From Spirochaetaceae bacterium (lineage in GTDB: Bacteria > Spirochaetota > Spirochaetia > Treponematales > Rectinemataceae), in the NCBI GenBank assembly GCA_025358255.1, contig JANYKC010000060.1, forward strand, positions 1 to 64,000: a DNA stretch of 64,000 nucleotides. Direction: 5' to 3'. Under the pieces are notes generated by a model. That model saw nothing but the letters and a program-made list of their open reading frames with translations. It ran no database searches and was not told the origin of the DNA. The translations under genes and the position numbers were made by a program. Below, piece after piece: positions 46,441 through 55,715 of this stretch. Numbering within the stretch: position 1 is the stretch's first letter; each line of letters starts with the position of its first letter.

Positions 46441-47700
46441 TCAGGCGCGCAGGAAGGGCATCACGAAGAACAGCAGGTTCATCCCGAGGAGGACGGCTGC
46501 CGTCGTCCACCCTATGATGTTCTCGGATCTCCGGTTGACGTGCTCTCCCATCACTTCCTTCTTGTTCACGATGAGGAGCATCGAGATGAGGACGACGGGG
46601 AGGAGGATGCCGTTGATGACCTGGGACCAGATCGTGATCTTGATGAGGGGCGCATCCGGCAGGAGGATGATCCCGACCGACACGGCCAGGATTATCGTGA
46701 ACAAGGTGTAGAACTGCGGCGCTTCCTTCCACTTCTTGTCTATCCCCGCCTCGAAGCCGAAGGCCTCGCAGACATAGAAGGCCGTGGCTAGCGGCAGGAT
46801 GGTCGCCGAGAAGACCGAGGCCACGAAGAGGCCGGCGGCGAAGATGATCGAGGCGGCGCTGCCCGCAAGCGGCCGCAGCGCGACGGCGGCGTCCTTGGCC
46901 TCCTCTATCCTGATGCCGTTCACGTGCAGGGTCGCCGCGCAGGCAACGATGATGAAGAAGGCGACCACGACCGTGATGCAGGCGCCGATGACGACATCCC
47001 ACAGGGTATAGCGGTAATCCTTCATCTGCAGCCCTTTCTCGATGACGGCCGACTGCATGTAGAACTGCATCCATGGCGCGATCGTCGTGCCGACTATGCC
47101 TATCACCATCGTGAGGTAGGGGAAGTCGAACCTCACGTCGGGATGGACCATCGCGTGGCCTATCTGGCTCCAGTCGGGCTTCCCGAGGATGGCCGAGACG
47201 ACATAGGAGAGGAGGAAGAAGGAGAAGACGAGGAAGATCCTCTCCGAGGACTTGTAGGTGCCCTTCACGACGAGGAGCCATACCGCGACGGCCGAGATCG
47301 GCACGGCGATGTACTTGCTCACCCCGAGCGCCTGCATGGAACCGGCGACGCCGGCGAACTCCGTGGTTGTGTTGCCGATGTCCGCGAGGATGAGGCCGAT
47401 GAAGATGAAGAAGGTCACCTTGACGCCCGCGTTCTCCCGGATGAGGTCCGCGAGGCCCTTGCCCGTCACGATGCCCATGCGGGCGTTCATCTCCTGGATG
47501 ACGATGAGGACGACGAGGGCGGGGACAAGGGTCCACAGGATGTGGTAGCCGTAGGTGGCGCCCGCGACCGAGTAGGTCGTGATGCCCCCCGCGTCATTGT
47601 CGACGGAGCCCGTCACGATACCCGGACCGAGGACGGCCAGGAAGACGGCCACGTTCCTGAACCAGGCTGATTCCCTGAGCTTCTTGAGCATTGTGTACAC
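46441..47700 (-). CDS. Nramp-superfamily transporter with non-canonical metal-site motifs (candidate Mg2+ transporter, NRMT-like)
   Basis: FLAVLGPGIVTGSVDNDAGGITTYSVAGATYGYHILWTL; TM6 region VGTTIAPWMQFYMQSAV instead of the canonical MPH motif. Confidence 0.75.
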   Translation of the reverse strand: MYTMLKKLRESAWFRNVAVFLAVLGPGIVTGSVDNDAGGITTYSVAGATYGYHILWTLVPALVVLIVIQEMNARMGIVTGKGLADLIRENAGVKVTFFIFIGLILADIGNTTTEFAGVAGSMQALGVSKYIAVPISAVAVWLLVVKGTYKSSERIFLVFSFFLLSYVVSAILGKPDWSQIGHAMVHPDVRFDFPYLTMVIGIVGTTIAPWMQFYMQSAVIEKGLQMKDYRYTLWDVVIGACITVVVAFFIIVACAATLHVNGIRIEEAKDAAVALRPLAGSAASIIFAAGLFVASVFSATILPLATAFYVCEAFGFEAGIDKKWKEAPQFYTLFTIILAVSVGIILLPDAPLIKITIWSQVINGILLPVVLISMLLIVNKKEVMGEHVNRRSENIIGWTTAAVLLGMNLLFFVMPFLRA

Positions 47701-47707
47701 CTGCGCC

Positions 47708-48958
47708 TTAGCGCTTCTTCATGACATGCCCGAGCACATCCTCTATGACGATGGTCCCGACCATGCGGGCCTCGTCGTTGACGACGGGGACGGCGTGGAG
47801 CTTGTACTTGAGGAGGAGGTCGGCGATCGAGTAGATGTCCTCCCGGTCCTTGAGGGGGGCCACTCCGGAGTTCATGATCTCCCCGAGCCTCGTGCCGAGG
47901 TCTGAGACGACGATGTCCCGCAGCGACACGGTGGCGACATAGCGCCCCCTCCCGTCGAGCACGTAGACATAGTAGATCGTCTCCGCCTCGGGCTTGAGCT
48001 TCCTGAGCTCGAGGAGGGCGTCGCCCACCGTCATGGACTGGTTGAAGAAGATGTAGTCGGTGGACATGAGGGAACCGACCGCCGTGTCCGGATAGAGCAT
48101 GAGGTTGCGGACCTCGGCGGAGGAGGTGGTCTCCATCTCGGCCAGGAGGCGCTCGGCCTTTTCGCGCTTGAGCTCGTCGAGGATGTCGGCGACCTCGTCC
48201 GCGGGCATCTTCTCGAGGACGTCCGCCGCCTTCTCCTCGGAGAGGCCCTCGAGGAGGCCGACCTGGGCCTCGGGCTCGAGCTCCTCCATGACGTCGGCCT
48301 GGCGCTCCTCGTCGAGGGAGCTGAAGAGGGCGATCTGCGAATTGCGGTCCAGGTCCTCCAGGATGTCCGCGAGCTCCGAGGGGTGGAAGGTCGCGAGCCT
48401 CGAATAGGCGCGGGAGAGCTTGATCTGGGAGCGGGAGAAGTCAACGGCCTCGACCTCGTTCCAGAGGATGAGCTTGGAAGGCAGGCCTTTCCCGAAAAGC
48501 GACAGGACCGCGGCGAAGAAGCCCGCGACGTCCAGGCGGCGGAGGAGGCCCTCCGTGCCTACATCGACCGCCACGAGGAAGGCGCCTCTGGAGGCCACAT
48601 CGATCACGAGGTCATTGACCCGGACGAGCTTTCGCCCGTCCACGTCGACGATCTGGCGGTCCAGGAGATTGCGCCTGAGGGAGAGGTGGTTCTCCATCGG
48701 GATGGCGATATCGGCGGCCTCAGGGACGAAGAGCACCTCCTTCCGTCCCATGCGCGAGAGCCGGCAGGAATGGAAATCTATGGTGCGCTGCCGCTTGCCC
48801 TTGCCGACAATGGCCGCGACGATGCGGGGGTTCATCATGCCCACGTCGGCGACGAGGTCCTGGACCCTGCCGATGGACGACCCGCCCTCCTCGAACACGC
48901 GCGCTCCGAGGAGATCGCTGAAATACAATGCCTTCTTGCCGTTCATGGCTCCCTCCAC
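47708..48958 (-). CDS. PRC-barrel-like + MgtE_N + CBS-pair protein lacking the MgtE pore
   Basis: PRC-like N-terminus; LATFHPSELADILEDLDRNSQIALFSSLDEERQADVMEELEPEAQVGLLEGLSEEKAADVLEKMPADEVADILDEL; TAVGSLMSTDYIFF CBS pair; no TM segments. Confidence 0.88.
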   Translation of the reverse strand: MEGAMNGKKALYFSDLLGARVFEEGGSSIGRVQDLVADVGMMNPRIVAAIVGKGKRQRTIDFHSCRLSRMGRKEVLFVPEAADIAIPMENHLSLRRNLLDRQIVDVDGRKLVRVNDLVIDVASRGAFLVAVDVGTEGLLRRLDVAGFFAAVLSLFGKGLPSKLILWNEVEAVDFSRSQIKLSRAYSRLATFHPSELADILEDLDRNSQIALFSSLDEERQADVMEELEPEAQVGLLEGLSEEKAADVLEKMPADEVADILDELKREKAERLLAEMETTSSAEVRNLMLYPDTAVGSLMSTDYIFFNQSMTVGDALLELRKLKPEAETIYYVYVLDGRGRYVATVSLRDIVVSDLGTRLGEIMNSGVAPLKDREDIYSIADLLLKYKLHAVPVVNDEARMVGTIVIEDVLGHVMKKR

Positions 48959-48993
48959 ATGGCGAGGGAAGCGGCAGCCAGGGGCACCATGGC

Positions 48994-49986
48994 TCAGCGG
49001 CCCTTCCTGGCCGAGGGAAGGACCATGGCGCTCGCCGCGCTCCGCGCGAGCGGGAGACGGCCCGAGACCCTGCCCCGTATCAGCAAGGCGCCGATGAGGC
49101 TGGCCGTGAGGGAAATGCCGACGATGGCCCAGAAGGCGTTGCGCATGCCCGAAAGCGGGGAATCGACGTTCATGCTGAAGGCGCTCACGATGAGGTTGGA
49201 GAGCATGAGTATCACCGAGATGCTCGTCAGGCGCTTCATCTGGATGTTGAGGTTGTTCGAGATGACCGAGGCGAAGGCGTCCATCATGCCGGAGAGGATG
49301 TCCGAGTAGATGTTGGACATCTCGATGGCCTGCTTGTTGTCCGTGAGGACATCCTCGAGGAGCTCCTCCTCGTCCTCCTTGATGCGGAAGGACTTGGTGA
49401 CCTTGAATTTCTCGAGGACGATCTCGTTGGACTTGAGGCTCGTCGTGAAGAAGACGAGGGACTTCTCGAGGGAGAGCAGCTGGGTGAGCTCGTGGTTCTT
49501 GATCGACCGCTGGAGGTCATGCTCGATGGTCGCCGTCCGGCGGTTGATGTCCTTCAGGTTGCGCAGGTAGGCGATGGCGGCGCGCCCGAGAAGGTGGAGG
49601 ACGAAGGCGCTCTTGTTGGCCAGGTCGAGCTGCTTGACCCGGCCGTTGCGGAGCTCCTCGAGGACCTCGCAGTCCTTCTGGCAGATCGTGATGATGCGGT
49701 CGGAAAAGAGGAGTATGCCGCAGGGAAGGGTGTAATAGGGTATTTCGCTGGTGGGGTCGAATACAGGGAGCCGGGCGATGACGAGGGTATACTCGTCCTC
49801 TTTCTCGATGCGCGCCTGCTCGTCGATGTCCATTATGTCGGCCAGGTGCTCGGGGTTGATCCCGTAGTCCTTCTCGAGGCTGTCGAGCTCGGAGCGGGTC
49901 GGATCGACGACATCCACCCAGGAGCGGCGTTCCGCCCTGGCGATGGTGGCCATCGAATGGTCGGTCTTGATGCGAAAGGTGATCAT
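48994..49986 (-). CDS. CorA-family transporter with divergent SMN motif
   Basis: RSWVDVVDPTRSELDSLEKDYGINPEHLADIMDIDEQARIEKEDEYTLVIARLP...MSNIYSDILSGMMDAFASVISNNLNIQMKRLTSISVILMLSNLIVSAFSMNVDSPL. Confidence 0.9.
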   Translation of the reverse strand: MITFRIKTDHSMATIARAERRSWVDVVDPTRSELDSLEKDYGINPEHLADIMDIDEQARIEKEDEYTLVIARLPVFDPTSEIPYYTLPCGILLFSDRIITICQKDCEVLEELRNGRVKQLDLANKSAFVLHLLGRAAIAYLRNLKDINRRTATIEHDLQRSIKNHELTQLLSLEKSLVFFTTSLKSNEIVLEKFKVTKSFRIKEDEEELLEDVLTDNKQAIEMSNIYSDILSGMMDAFASVISNNLNIQMKRLTSISVILMLSNLIVSAFSMNVDSPLSGMRNAFWAIVGISLTASLIGALLIRGRVSGRLPLARSAASAMVLPSARKGR

Positions 49987-50329
49987 GCGCGTCCTCCTTT
50001 TCTTGCCTCGCAAGGCGGACGGACGGCGCAGACGGGCGCTAGTGGCCCGAGGCGTCGAAGGTAAGTCCGCGGCGAGGCATACGTATAAATGGGGAGAGCG
50101 GTTCCTGACTATGACTGTCGGGATCCGGCATGGATGCCTCCAACTGCTGGACCTTCCCTTCCAAAAGGGAGGGAGACGAGAGAGAGCGCGGAACGCTCGA
50201 CTCGTCCCTGATAATATACCTTTTATTGAAAATTGTTGCAAGCGAAGGAAAAGGACAGATTTCAGCGCACCGGAAGGCTGGGCTTGAGGGCCGGGGGCAA
50301 GAAGCCGATCCTGTAAGGAAGGAGTCCCA

Positions 50330-51553
50330 ATGCCCCGACGAAGTCCCTCCGCCCTCGTCGCCTTCTTTCTCAGCCTCGCGGCCTTCGCGCTGGCGCCGGC
50401 CTTGGTCCACGCCGAGGTCCTGTGGTCGGACGCGGGTTTCTACCTCGATCTTCCCGAAGGCTTCGAGTATGTCGACGGAGACAAGAAGACGCGCTTCGCC
50501 TTCCTTTCACCCGACAAGGGCATGGAAGTCAATCTCTTCTCCTACGGCAAGGAGCGCTATCCGACCGCCGACGCATGCTCCGCCGATGTCCTCAAGAAAC
50601 TGGCCTCCAAGGGAGAGGCCGAGGCCTTCCGCTACCAGGGCCGCGACTGCGTCTTCGCCGAGCTGTCCTTCAGTGTCGGCGGCGCGGCCAAAAAAGGCTA
50701 CGCCTTCTTTTCCGCCCCCGCAGCGCCGCGCGCCGCCCCTCCTTCCGGCGGCGTACCCGGCGGGACCGCCCCTGGCACGCTTCCCGGCGGCTCGGAGCGG
50801 ACCATCGCCCTCCTTGCCTACACCGATGCCCGCAACCTGGTCGCCTACGCCGACTTCATCTTCTCCACCCTCGATTCCTTTTCCGCGGACCGCGCCGCCC
50901 TCCGCGCGCCCGGGCCCGTGAGCCAATACCTCCTTGCCTGGCCCCCGATACGGGGCGAGACAAAGCGCGTGAAATTCGGCGGTTCCGAGTTCGACCTTCC
51001 CTGGAGCGCCGAGGAGGCGAGCCATGAAGAGGAGATCGCCGCCCGCGAATTCAGGGTGCTCCAGGCCTATGGCGACACCCAGGACCTCTGGAAGACGGCC
51101 TGGGCACGGAGCTATCGCATGATCTACCGGGAATCGGCGGCAAGGCTCGACCGCCTTTCCATCGAACTGGACCGCCTCCTCCCCGACGATCCCACCGAAG
51201 TCGCCCGCCGCCTCCTGGCGTGGACCCAAGGCTTCGTCTACGAGCGGAACCTGGAGGGCGCGGACTTCGTGGATCCCCTCTCGGCGGCCTGCGAAGCCAG
51301 GGGCGACTGCGATTCCCGCGCCATGGTCGCGGCCATCATCCTCGAGAGGCGGGGCATAGACGCGATCCTCATGGTCTCCGACGCCTATTCCCACGCCCTC
51401 CTTGGCGTGGACGTGCCGGGAGGAGGCCAGCGCTTCCCCTTCGACGGCAAGAATTGGCTCGTGGGGGAAACCACCGCGAACGTGGGCTTGGGGATGATAG
51501 CGGCCGACCAGAAAGACTGGAGCAAGTGGCTCGGGATCAAGCTCGCGCAGTGA
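50330..51553 (+). CDS. Exported transglutaminase-like protein
   Basis: Signal peptide; DPLSAACEARGDCDSRAMVAAIILERRGIDAILMVSDAYSHALLGVDVPGGG. Confidence 0.75.
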   Translation: MPRRSPSALVAFFLSLAAFALAPALVHAEVLWSDAGFYLDLPEGFEYVDGDKKTRFAFLSPDKGMEVNLFSYGKERYPTADACSADVLKKLASKGEAEAFRYQGRDCVFAELSFSVGGAAKKGYAFFSAPAAPRAAPPSGGVPGGTAPGTLPGGSERTIALLAYTDARNLVAYADFIFSTLDSFSADRAALRAPGPVSQYLLAWPPIRGETKRVKFGGSEFDLPWSAEEASHEEEIAAREFRVLQAYGDTQDLWKTAWARSYRMIYRESAARLDRLSIELDRLLPDDPTEVARRLLAWTQGFVYERNLEGADFVDPLSAACEARGDCDSRAMVAAIILERRGIDAILMVSDAYSHALLGVDVPGGGQRFPFDGKNWLVGETTANVGLGMIAADQKDWSKWLGIKLAQ

Positions 51554-51603
51554 TATCAAGCCGATGTTGACTCGCTGGATGCCCCGCAGATACACTCCGG
51601 CCC

Positions 51604-52512
51604 ATGCACTTCCAAGTCAGGCTTTTATTATCCATCGGATGCCTTGCCCTGGCCCTCGGCGCCAAGGCAGCGGCGGCTCCCGACCTTGGCCAGGCGGCGA
51701 TCCCCCTCGCCTCGAGCGGATCGATCCCACCCACGCCCTTGGCGCCCTCCCTCATCCTCCCCTTTCCGCATCCGCAGGGCACCGACATTCCTGGTCCCCC
51801 GCAGCCCCTTCCCCCCGCCGATGCCGCGACTGTGGTCATCCTCGACTACCATACCTTCCTTGGCAGCAAGAACTCGGGCATAGATTTTTCCCTGTCCGAG
51901 TTCGCCGCCCAGCTCGACGCGATCGCGGCCATGGGATACCGCTTTGTCAACCTGGATGAGGCCCTCTCGGGAAGGTTGACGGGCAACGCCAATATCCTCA
52001 TCACGATCGACGACGGCAACCATTCGATCTGGCAGGCCTATTTCGAGGTCATGAAACCCAGAGGCATCAAGCCCGTCTTCTTCGTCTACCCCGCGATCAT
52101 CCTCGGGGGCATCTCCTATGCGATCACGCCGGATCGCCTCGTGGAGCTCGCGAAGGAAGGCTGCCCCATCGGCGCCCACGGCTACCACCACAATCCCGTC
52201 ACCGACAAGGCTTGGTCGAAGGACCCCAAGGACTTCATGATGGAGATCAAGAAGCCTGGCAAGGCCTTGGCCAGGATCCTTGGCGTGGCGCCGACCTGGT
52301 TCGGCTATCCCTTCGGCGTCTATTCCATCCGGGCCGAGGAAGGGCTAAAGGCCGAGGGCTATGCCTGGGCCTTCGCCGCGGACGAGAAGGTCATTCCGGT
52401 CGATTTCACGGATCCGCGGCTGGACCACTACGCCGTGCCCCGGACCATCATGTACCGCTGGAACAGCAAGCTTGTCCTCGGGTCATTGGCCAATATCCTC
52501 AAGCGCCCTTAG
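51604..52512 (+). CDS. Polysaccharide deacetylase family protein
   Basis: ILDYHTFLG...ANILITIDDGNHSIWQAYFEVMKPRGIKPVFFVYPAI...IGAHGYHHNPV. Confidence 0.88.
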   Translation: MHFQVRLLLSIGCLALALGAKAAAAPDLGQAAIPLASSGSIPPTPLAPSLILPFPHPQGTDIPGPPQPLPPADAATVVILDYHTFLGSKNSGIDFSLSEFAAQLDAIAAMGYRFVNLDEALSGRLTGNANILITIDDGNHSIWQAYFEVMKPRGIKPVFFVYPAIILGGISYAITPDRLVELAKEGCPIGAHGYHHNPVTDKAWSKDPKDFMMEIKKPGKALARILGVAPTWFGYPFGVYSIRAEEGLKAEGYAWAFAADEKVIPVDFTDPRLDHYAVPRTIMYRWNSKLVLGSLANILKRP

Positions 52513-53392
52513 GGGCCCCCTTGGGGACGGGGACGCTGGTCGCGAGCCAGACTCCCGCCACTGCCGCGGCGCCTCCCAGGAGCTGGAGGGCGCCGAGCCT
52601 TTCGCCAAGGACGAGGAAGGCCGCGATCACCGAGACCACGGGGATAAGGTTGATGTAGGTGCTCGTGGCTGAGGCGCCCAAGACGTCCAGGCAGGTCGTG
52701 TAGAACCAGTAGCCGACCGCCGAGCAGAGGATGCCGAGGTAGAGGAGATTGAGGACCACCGGCATGGACATCGTTGACAGGGTCGGATGCTCGGCGACCG
52801 CGAAGGGTATGAAGCCAACAAGCCCCCAAAAGCTCTGCCAGAAGGTCACAGTGATCCGCCCGTACCGTCCGGATACCCGCCTTGTCGCGAAGGAATAGAC
52901 GACCCAGGCAAGGGCGGCTCCGCCCATGTAGACAAAGCCCAGGGGCGATGACGCCGCGCCCGGCGAACGCGCCGCGATGAGGCCCACACCGGCGAAGGAA
53001 ATGACTGCCCCTATCCAGGAACGGATGCCGAGCTTCGTGCCGAGGAAGGCGCGGTCGGCGAGCATGGTCGCCACGGGGATGACGCCGATCACGAGGGAGG
53101 ATTCCGAAGCCGAAAGGAGCTTCACGCCGTTGTTCTCGCCGAGGAAATACAGGGTCACGCCAAGGAAGCCGCCAACGGCCAGGAGGGGAAGGTCCCGCGC
53201 CTTGACCCGCAGCCTTTCGCCCATGGCCAAGGCGATGAAGGGGAGGATGGCCACCGCGATGACAAAGCGCGCAAGGCCAAGCGACATGGGCGGAAGGACT
53301 TCAAGGGTCACTTTTATCGACAGGAAGGAAAATCCCCAGAGGATGGCCACGGCGAAACCCATGGCCCTCGCGACACCGCGTTCTCGTTTCAT
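52499..53392 (-). CDS. EamA/DMT family transporter
   Basis: ILWGFSFLSIKVTLEVLPPMSLGLARFVIAVAIL...VLGASATSTYINLIPVVSVIAAFLVLGERLGALQLLGGAAAVAGVWLA. Confidence 0.93.
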   Translation of the reverse strand: MKRERGVARAMGFAVAILWGFSFLSIKVTLEVLPPMSLGLARFVIAVAILPFIALAMGERLRVKARDLPLLAVGGFLGVTLYFLGENNGVKLLSASESSLVIGVIPVATMLADRAFLGTKLGIRSWIGAVISFAGVGLIAARSPGAASSPLGFVYMGGAALAWVVYSFATRRVSGRYGRITVTFWQSFWGLVGFIPFAVAEHPTLSTMSMPVVLNLLYLGILCSAVGYWFYTTCLDVLGASATSTYINLIPVVSVIAAFLVLGERLGALQLLGGAAAVAGVWLATSVPVPKGAPKGA

Positions 53393-53442
53393 GCGGCCAC
53401 TTTAGACTTTTCGCTCTGCCGTAGTCCAGCAGGCATGCTACT

Positions 53443-54027
53443 ATGTCCTACATGCCGCGCAAAGAACTCGAGGGCATCCTCGACTACATCATGAACCGCG
53501 CCGACGAGGCCGAGTTCGAGGTCATCGTCAAGGCCTGCCAGCGCCGCGCGAAGGACAGGAACTCCTTCGGCAAGATCAACGGCAAGGGTCCGGGCGCTAC
53601 ATCCAGGATGGTGGCGGAGGGGATCCAGGAGCAGATGGGGTTTTCGATGAACGGCATCCGTTCCACCGTCAGGGGCTTGGTCGAGGACATCATCCGCAAG
53701 AACGCCCCCGAGGTGAGCGAGGAGGAGCTGGCCGACCTCATGGAAGCCTACGTCCCCGACCCGGCGGCCGCGAAAGACAAGCCGGCCCCTGCCTCCAAGC
53801 TCCCCCCCGAGGCGCTCCTGAGCATGGTCCGGCAGTTCGTCGAGTTCTCTGAGCAAAGGATGCCCCCGAGCCGCCAGCGGGAGCTCTGGGAGCAGATGCC
53901 CCGCTGGCAGGACGAGTACTGGGCGATCTTCCCTGCCGAAGTCAAGGCCTTGATCAAGGCCTATCTTGATGGAAAACTGAATGGGGACACTTTCGCGACA
54001 GGCATCCTTTCGATTCTCGGACTCTAG
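53443..54027 (+). CDS. Hypothetical protein
   Basis: MSYMPRKELEGILDYIMNRADEAEFEVIVKACQRRAKDRNSFGK...; coding-like composition, no recognised family. Confidence 0.6.
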   Translation: MSYMPRKELEGILDYIMNRADEAEFEVIVKACQRRAKDRNSFGKINGKGPGATSRMVAEGIQEQMGFSMNGIRSTVRGLVEDIIRKNAPEVSEEELADLMEAYVPDPAAAKDKPAPASKLPPEALLSMVRQFVEFSEQRMPPSRQRELWEQMPRWQDEYWAIFPAEVKALIKAYLDGKLNGDTFATGILSILGL

Positions 54028-54140
54028 CCGAACAGCAGCCAGCCACCAACAATCTCGGTAGCACTGTATTCGGACTTACTGGGGAAGGGAAACCGTGCTA
54101 GAATCGAAATGCCATTTCAACCGGCAGAAAAGGCGGATTC

Positions 54141-55715
54141 ATGGATACAGTAATTCTCGATGGCCACTCCCTCACCCTCAAAAAAGTGGTGATGGCAGCC
54201 CGTTTCAACGCCCAGGCCTTGCTCGCCCCCGAGGCCGAGCGGCGCATGGCAGCCTCCCGCGCCGTCGTCGATGCCTGCGTGGAGAACAACCTCGTCCGCT
54301 ACGGCATCACGACGGGCTTCGGCAAGTTCTGCGACGTCGTGATCTCGAAGGACGAGAACACCGTCCTCCAGCGCAACCTCATCATGAGCCATGCCTGCGG
54401 CGTCGGGGATCCCCTTCCCGCCGAGGCGGTGCGCGCCATGGCGCTCCTGCGGGCCAACGCCCTCACCGTCGGCAACTCTGGGATACGGCCGGCCACCGTG
54501 GTCTCCCTCATCACCATGCTCAACGCCGGGGTCGTCCCCGTCGTGCCGGAAAAGGGCTCCCTCGGCTCCTCGGGCGACCTGGCTCCGCTTTCGCACCTGG
54601 CCCTCGTCCTTTGCGGCATGGGGGAGGCCTTCTATCACGGCCGCAGGATGGGCGGCGCCGAGGCCCTTGCCCTCGCGGGCATCGAGCCCGTGGTCCTCAC
54701 CGCGAAGGAGGGACTCGCCCTCATCAACGGCACCCAGGCCATGACGGCGGTCGGAGCCCTCGCGGCCTACGATGCGCGCAAGCTCGCCCGCCTCGCCGAC
54801 CTTGCCGCGAGCATCACCCACCAGGCCCTCCGCGGCATCACCGACGCCTTCGATCCCCGCATCCACGCCCTCCGTGGCCAGGTCGGCCAGATCACGGTCG
54901 CCGCGAACCTGCTTCGCCTCCTCGACGGCTCCCGCTTCACCACGCGCCAGGGCGAGCTTCGCGTGCAGGATGCCTACGCCCTCCGCTGCGTGCCCCAGGT
55001 CCATGGAGCCAGCCGCGACGCCATCGACTACGTCTGCGCCGTCGTGGAACGGGAGCTCAACGCGGTCACCGACAATCCCCTCATCTTCGCGGACCCGCAG
55101 AGGCCCGGCGAGGGAGACATCCTCTCCGGCGGCAACTTCCACGGACAGCCGGTCGCCATCGCCATGGACTTCCTCGGCATCGCGGTCGCCGAGCTCGCGG
55201 ACATCTCCGAACGGCGCATCGAGCGCCTCGTGAACCCCGCCCTTTCGAACGACTTGCCTGCCTTCCTCACCCGCTCAGGCGGCCTCAACTCCGGCTTCAT
55301 GATCACCCAGTACGCGGCCGCCTCCCTGGTCTCGGAGAACAAGGTCCTCGCCCACCCGGCCAGCGTGGATTCCATCCCCTCGAGCGCCAACCAGGAAGAC
55401 CACGTCTCCATGGGCACGATCGCCGCCAGGAAGGCCAGGTCCATCGTCGAGAACGCGCGCGCCGTGGTAGCCATCGAGTTCCTCGCCGCCTGCCAGGCCG
55501 TGGACCTGCGGGCGGAGGCCATGTGCGGCAAGGCCGAGGACTTCCTTTCCAGGCCCACCTGTGCCGCCTATCGCCTCATCCGCTCGGTGGTGCCCACGCT
55601 CGGCGATGACCGCATCATGTATCCCGACATCGAGGCAATGAAGGCCCTCGTGGCCGACGCCTCGATCCTGAAGGCCGTCGATTCCGAACTCGGCGGGGGA
55701 AAGGACAAGCCATGA
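54141..55715 (+). CDS. hutH: Histidine ammonia-lyase
   Basis: NNLVRYGITTGFGKF...IMSHACGVGDPLPAEAVRAMALLRANALTVGNSGIRP...GSLGSSGDLAPLSHLAL...SGGNFHGQPVAIAMDFLG. Confidence 0.93.
   Translation: MDTVILDGHSLTLKKVVMAARFNAQALLAPEAERRMAASRAVVDACVENNLVRYGITTGFGKFCDVVISKDENTVLQRNLIMSHACGVGDPLPAEAVRAMALLRANALTVGNSGIRPATVVSLITMLNAGVVPVVPEKGSLGSSGDLAPLSHLALVLCGMGEAFYHGRRMGGAEALALAGIEPVVLTAKEGLALINGTQAMTAVGALAAYDARKLARLADLAASITHQALRGITDAFDPRIHALRGQVGQITVAANLLRLLDGSRFTTRQGELRVQDAYALRCVPQVHGASRDAIDYVCAVVERELNAVTDNPLIFADPQRPGEGDILSGGNFHGQPVAIAMDFLGIAVAELADISERRIERLVNPALSNDLPAFLTRSGGLNSGFMITQYAAASLVSENKVLAHPASVDSIPSSANQEDHVSMGTIAARKARSIVENARAVVAIEFLAACQAVDLRAEAMCGKAEDFLSRPTCAAYRLIRSVVPTLGDDRIMYPDIEAMKALVADASILKAVDSELGGGKDKP

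Noticed and set aside
46441-47700. Canonical MntH Mn2+/Fe2+ transporter
   Set aside because: The DPGN- and MPH-type motifs are not conserved and the neighbours are Mg2+-type proteins, so a specific mntH label is not justified.
49987-50215. M-box (ykoK) Mg2+ riboswitch
   Set aside because: The leader length and gene context fit, but I could not align the conserved M-box blocks by eye, so only a generic leader finding is reported.
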